Assembly: GCF_001039355.2 (NCBI RefSeq)
Contig: NW_019775513.1
Location: 237,612-260,435, forward strand
DNA: 22,824 nucleotides
Reading direction: 5' to 3'
Origin: Lingula anatina
Lineage: Eukaryota; Brachiopoda; Lingulata; Lingulida; Lingulidae
Every line of letters starts with the position of its first letter. Positions within the stretch are counted from its first letter, which is position 1. The translations under genes were made by a program, and so were the position numbers. Under the pieces are notes generated by a model. It searched no databases, had not been told where the DNA came from, and worked only from the letters and a program-made list of their open reading frames with translations. This document shows, one piece after another, positions 19,137 through 22,824 of this stretch.

Positions 19137-19262
19137 AAGGAAACACCCTTTACAAAAGTCAACACCAGAAAATAAAATGCGCGTAAAACAGTGCATCAGC
19201 AAATGTTCGGCAGGCAAACAATAAACACCCGCGAGGAATTAGGCAGATGAAAACCTGCTGGC

Positions 19263-19313
19263 ATGGATGGCCATGGTTACGAAGGATCGCCTGGCCGCGA
19301 AGTATTTACTGGA
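19263..19313 (+). CDS. Candidate first exon or 5' leader exon
   Basis: Two overlapping frames start at 19263 (ATGG) and 19269 (ccATGG, strong Kozak context). They run to a strong donor TTT/gtgagt. The 19269 frame reads MAMVTKDRLAAKYLLD. Neither frame joins in the phase that the exon at 19487 needs for its best product. It is thus either untranslated leader for that transcript or the start of a different one. Confidence 0.3.
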
Positions 19314-19486
19314 TTTGTGAGTACCATTTACAATAATGTTTGAGATAAGACACTAGTAAAAATATTTATTGAACACAGAGATTAATGTTTATTTACGTGT
19401 GTTCGTTGTATTTCTTAACGATTGTCAGGCTCGTCTGTCAAAATATGCCATGAAATTGTAACTAATATGAGTGGTATCGTTAACAG

Positions 19487-19529
19487 GAATTACAAGTGTT
19501 GCTCATATGTCCACTCTGACAGGGTTTGG
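19487..19529 (+). CDS. Exon 1 (coding) of a TE-interrupted small-protein gene
   Basis: Acceptor gttaacag, donor TTTGG/gtaagt. In the frame that matches the next exon it contains ITSVAHMSTLTGFG. The likely start is ATG at 19507 (MSTLTGF), since an in-frame stop lies upstream of the acceptor. The Kozak context is weak. The exon ends two bases into a codon, and the next begins with the one base needed. Confidence 0.55.
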
Positions 19530-20043
19530 GTAAGTTTATAAAGCAAAGAAAGTTTAAATGGAAATGGACATGGTGGGAGATACTGGTTTCATTACATGTA
19601 CATTACCATGGCCGGGGTGAATTGTTGACTTACCGAGGGCACATTTCTTGTGCCTCTTACATCTGGGCATTCAAAACACAGTAATAAAGACGTATGACCA
19701 AGATGCTATTTCTTTAGGCATCTTAATCCCAAAATGAATGTGCAGAAGCTGTTATTATATCTAAGTTTAACTCGGTTTTAAATGGCTTGTCAACTATAAT
19801 TGAAATATCTTTGAATAGTATTTTGATTTTATATTTTAAAGGCAATTAAGTTTCCTTTTTACATTAAAAATAAATAAATAAATCAGAAAGGGGATATTGC
19901 ATGCTTATGTTTGGTACATCTGTAAATGGATAAATAGTCCAGAGTAATAATTTTGATCATACAATTTTTTACATTAGCGTCCAACCAGTATTTCGGAGAT
20001 TAAACCAATATGAAGTGATCAAGAAACTTCAAAATCAAGTTGT

Positions 20044-21017
20044 AGTTACAGGCCTTCCCAACTACCAGACTCGGCACCTACGGGTCCAGTATAAACCGGT
20101 TTATCAGACCACACTACCCGTTTTCAAGGTGTGTGTCAGATCGCATTACAGAGTATCAGCCACCACACCGATTTTGCCTGGTGCGCGATGTGATAGCAAT
20201 GATCCTAAGCGGGGTTGGAAAGTAGTGCATCTCATCTAGATTCATGCGCTGCTGCAATTTTCTCTGTTTATGCTAAAATCTGACAGTACCGCAATTTTTA
20301 ACATAAAATTTAGGTTCGGACATAGCCAATGATGTTTTGTAAATAAGAACTTGCAAACTTATATATTAATTTAGAAAAGTAGACCTAATTTTGATAGCAG
20401 AAGCATATTCTGTCGGGGGTTAAATATTTTCGTGACTACCGGGATGGACGAGATTGAGGGCAGGGGTAATCCTAGAGAGGGGCGAGAAACGTCCATTGTT
20501 CTCGTCAGCGAGGCTGTCCTTTTTCAGGGTTTGTACGCACGGACAGAAAACTTAAGTATTGTGGGAACGTTACTAATGAAGCCACTGGTAGTACTAGTAG
20601 ATATCAGCCTGTAGTCTTGAACAAGCGCCTCGATGACGAGTGAACAGTTGTCAAAAACAAAAGACCCAGGTGTGGTAGTTCAACTACTGTTGATGCGTGC
20701 CGCAACGACCAAACCTAATTACTCCTCAAGGTCACAAAACAATAACCGGTACTGACGGCTAGGCTCGTCTTAATCATATAAGTAGCGCGTTTCCACCCCC
20801 TGATTGAGGGAGTTGTCTGTTGTATTCATACGACTCCTACTTGACGAAAACGAGGCGCGATACCCGGATGACAGGTAGGCTTACAGAATTTGTGATAGGG
20901 TATGATACTCTTTTATGCGATCTGACACACACCTTGAAAACGGGTAGTGTGGTCAGATATACCGGTTTATTCTGGACCCGTAGGTGCCGAGTCTGGTAGT
21001 TGGGAAGGCCTGAGTTA
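20044..21017. mobile_element. 964-bp DNA transposon with ~110-bp inverted repeats and AGTTA target duplication
   Basis: The element is 20049-21012. Its ends are CAGGCCTTCCCAACTACC and the inverse. The inverted repeats run about 20049-20158 and 20903-21012 with only about five or six mismatches. Directly outside lie AGTTA (20044-20048) and AGTTA (21013-21017). A 5-bp duplication with CAGG-type ends is compatible with the hAT5 group, but the superfamily is not settled. Without the nested element it is about 616 bp. No transposase frame is present. Confidence 0.85.
20455..20810. mobile_element. hAT-like MITE, copy 2, nested
   Basis: The element is 20463-20802 (340 bp), beginning CAGGGGTAATCC and ending CCACCCCCTG. 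It is flanked by perfect 8-bp duplications ATTGAGGG at 20455-20462 and 20803-20810. It is the same family and orientation as copy 1, with few differences (for example an extra accggt-type insertion near 20745). It sits inside the 964-bp element, so it inserted later. Confidence 0.9.
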
Positions 21018-21192
21018 ATACTAGTGCAGTTGAAGATGACAGTCTAGATAATTTAAGGTGATCATATTGAGAAAAATGACATTTATACTTATTTCAGTTG
21101 AGTTTTATACTTATTTCATTAATGTTTTTACATGATTTTTCTCAAACTTGATTATCTTAATTTTATGTGCTGTTGCTTTTTTTTGGTTGCAG

Positions 21193-21289
21193 TATCAAGG
21201 TAACTTTTTCCTATGGGATGCCTGAACTGGAAGAAGTACAGATGGAAGAGGAGGAAGAAGCTGAAGAAGAGGGAATTAAAGGATTCTGA
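21193..21289 (+). CDS. Terminal exon of the TE-interrupted small-protein gene
   Basis: An acceptor (ttttttggttgcag) is followed by one base that completes the AG/T codon from the exon ending at 21057, then 31 codons and TGA. The peptide is IKVTFSYGMPELEEVQ followed by an acidic tail of mostly glutamate ending GIKGF. The whole predicted product has 76 residues, with a basic helix-prone middle and an acidic C-terminus. I do not recognise the family. An alternative frame here gives only 11 codons. Confidence 0.55.
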
Positions 21290-21509
21290 TGATCCAACAC
21301 AGGACTAAAGCATGTCTTTAGAGTAAGCAGAATTTTAATAAGCTGATATTCACTCATCTTATATTAGGCATTATAGGTGCACGATTTTTTTTATCAATTA
21401 TTTTCCATATAAGCGACACATAATGTACATTTTTATTTGCTTTTTTAGACCTTAAGATTATCAGCAACTGCCAGTATGATGTCCTGAAGAAGAGTTTTTT
21501 TTTTTTTAC

Positions 21510-21674
21510 ATGGAAGAGGAACTCCATGGCTCTCCACCAAAAGAAAAGGAACTTTTCTTGAGGGTCCAAAGCAGGGAAGAGTTGGATAGTGACTTTTCCC
21601 AAGGAGTTATAACAGAAGGAGATTACACGCAAGCCTCTCTATTGTCCGATGTCTGTTACAGTGGGCGGAGCTAG
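21510..21674 (+). CDS. Coding-like block, unknown product
   Basis: Fifty-four codons from ATG at 21510, starting MEEELHGSPPKEKELFLRVQ and continuing SREELDSDFSQG. A T13 run at 21495-21507 precedes it and could be the polypyrimidine tract of an acceptor ending at 21515. Alternatively the upstream run LKIISNCQYDVLKKS (from 21450, after acceptor ttttttag) is the same exon, offset by one base at the T run. The end of the block is uncertain: a TAG stop or a donor before 21660. Confidence 0.4.
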   Translation: MEEELHGSPPKEKELFLRVQSREELDSDFSQGVITEGDYTQASLLSDVCYSGRS

Positions 21675-21815
21675 CTACGGGGGGCCTCCTGTCTCAAGGT
21701 TTCGTCTGGGTCGCTCTCCTCCGCTTGGAGATTGATTTTATATGCGTTATTTCGCGTTACAATTCGAGATCAGTAGTGTCGAAGCAGCGCTGTATGCTGA
21801 CGATTTTTTTCACAG

Positions 21816-21907
21816 GTAGTTACTTGGACGATTTGCTGGGAGGGAACAATATCATAGAAAGCAATTATAAGGTGGTGACTGAGAATGGTCGCCATGAATT
21901 TTTTTGA
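21816..21907 (+). CDS. Coding-like block after a strong acceptor, unknown product
   Basis: The acceptor cgatttttttcacag is followed by SYLDDLLGGNNIIESNYK and on to ENGRHEFF, then TGA. A T7 run spans the stop. With one T fewer the frame would continue as ESVIDGFSFAQHSEKSP. A donor-like TATAAG/gtggtg at about 21869-21870 would instead join in phase to the block at 21959. Confidence 0.4.
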
Positions 21908-21958
21908 GTCGGTAATAGATGGCTTTTCTTTTGCACAACACAGTGAAAAATCACCAAG

Positions 21959-22048
21959 GATAAGTCAAAAGAAAACGTCCCAACTGTGGTTTGTGAAAAT
22001 GATATTCAAGTGAACTTCTGTCCTCACTGCCAAAGGGCATTATATTAA
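21959..22048 (+). CDS. C-terminal coding-like block with a CPHC motif
   Basis: The frame reads DKSKENVPTVVCENDIQVNF, then CPHCQRALY, and ends TAA. A C-x(n)-CPHC arrangement near a C-terminus suggests half of a zinc ribbon or a similar metal site; the partner cysteines may lie upstream. An AG before 21959 could serve as acceptor. A family cannot be named. A possible AATAAA lies at about 22443. Confidence 0.4.
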   Translation, partial: DKSKENVPTVVCENDIQVNFCPHCQRALY

Positions 22049-22824
22049 TACATTAACGTTTGGACCCTCCTGCCCTTGGGTCCCATAAACATATACATTG
22101 AGACAGTGCCTAAGCTTTGTGACTGGTTTTAAATTTCTTTAAGAATTTTTATCTCTCACTCGGTATAATTTTAATATCATAATGCATTAAAGTGAAATTT
22201 TAATCAAAGGTTGAGGCAATGCCATGACATGTCAGTTTACTAAATACTCATTATAAATTTCTTTATCTTGGAAATCTCCCTTTTTTTCAGGATTATTTTG
22301 ACACATACTAACACTTAATATTTGTCGGTAAACAAGTGCACAGTGCTAAACATTAAGAATAATTTTTATTCATTCATAAATATATTTATGTACAAAATAT
22401 ATCAGAAATTCTAGTATTAACTGAGCTCTTTAAAGTGAAACAAATAAAGATGAGAATTTTGAATTTCAAACTATCATTTACTATATTAACTTAAAATATC
22501 TTTTAAATCAACTCTATACTCAAGCATCATGATAGTAGCATCTGTGAGTAAAACCATTTTATTATATCAATAGAAGAACAAAAACAAAATTTTACACATA
22601 AGCAGTAATTAATGAAGTCATAAGAATGATTAAGTTGCTATAGTTTTCCAGTTTTATGCAGTCTATGTTGGCATTTTTTTCAACCGTGCAAATAGAAATA
22701 ATTATATTCTTTTTTATCTGACTTGCTGATACCAGTCTGTGCCAGATACTATTCCACTCACAGGCCAGCAAGGTCTGAGAATCTAATGGGCTGAATGAAA
22801 AAAAAACCCTAGAAGATAAAGTGG
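22049..22824. other. AT-rich 3' flank
   Basis: No frame, splice site or repeat worth calling was found. The region may hold the 3' untranslated region of the block ending at 22048. Confidence 0.4.

Larger units (their letters stand above)
19978..21057 (+). pseudogene. Coding exon split by a 964-bp transposable element
   Basis: An acceptor (ttttttacattag) precedes one base and 23 codons reading VQPVFRRLNQYEVIKKLQNQ, then VVV, up to 20048. The frame then enters the element at 20049 and meets a stop at about 20239. After the element and one AGTTA duplication (21013-21017) the same frame resumes with TSAVEDDSLDNL and a donor TTTAAG/gtgatc at 21058. Removing the insertion gives a clean exon of 111 bases whose phases fit both neighbours. 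The product is not recognised. This allele should be non-functional unless the element is spliced out. Confidence 0.65.

Noticed and set aside
1-22824. CRISPR arrays, bacterial promoters, ribosome binding sites, rho-independent terminators, tRNA or rRNA genes
   Set aside because: Sequence is eukaryotic with spliced exons. The tandem repeats have no spacer structure and I saw no cloverleaf with A and B boxes.

Overview
The window looks like nuclear DNA of an animal, most likely a marine bivalve mollusc. It is AT-rich. Open frames are short and bounded by canonical AG/GT splice sites, and no frame exceeds about 130 codons. More than a third of the sequence is repetitive. The bivalve assignment is an inference. 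It rests on a 160/161-bp tandem repeat of the size known for the bivalve BIV160 satellite, Helitron-like ends joined to tandem arrays, and a von Willebrand A plus MIB/HERC2 gene of a type expanded in molluscs. I could not run a database search.

Region 1-3150 is repeat DNA: a 160-bp array (1-about 530), a cluster of at least ten short hairpins, several sharing a GAGAC loop (724-1199), then an array of about 227-233 bp units (2192-3150). Region 4327-10696 holds one minus-strand gene split over five or more exons. Its order is vWA C-terminal half, then one MIB_HERC2 module, with a possible last exon far downstream. Its introns are packed with mobile DNA: a 161-bp array with a Helitron-like end (4649-5290), a palindromic MITE (6001-6222), a 144-bp array with the same Helitron-like end (7215-8120) and a third hairpin-CTAG terminus (9072-9110). 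A plus-strand start at 11148 may be head-to-head with this gene.

Region 11262-18480 is mostly gene-poor: a direct repeat pair (13090/13581), a degenerate 83-bp repeat (13970-14290), a second palindromic MITE (15789-15996) and a diffuse 340-bp tandem family (about 16250-18060).

The 3' part (18482-22048) is the most informative. A 340-bp hAT-like element occurs twice, with different 8-bp target duplications. One copy is nested in a 964-bp element with long terminal inverted repeats and a 5-bp target duplication. That larger element sits inside a probable coding exon (19978-21057). Removing the insertion restores a phase-consistent three-exon frame of 76 codons. Downstream, three further coding-like blocks (21510-22048) end in a CPHC-containing peptide. 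Their frames are offset at long T runs.
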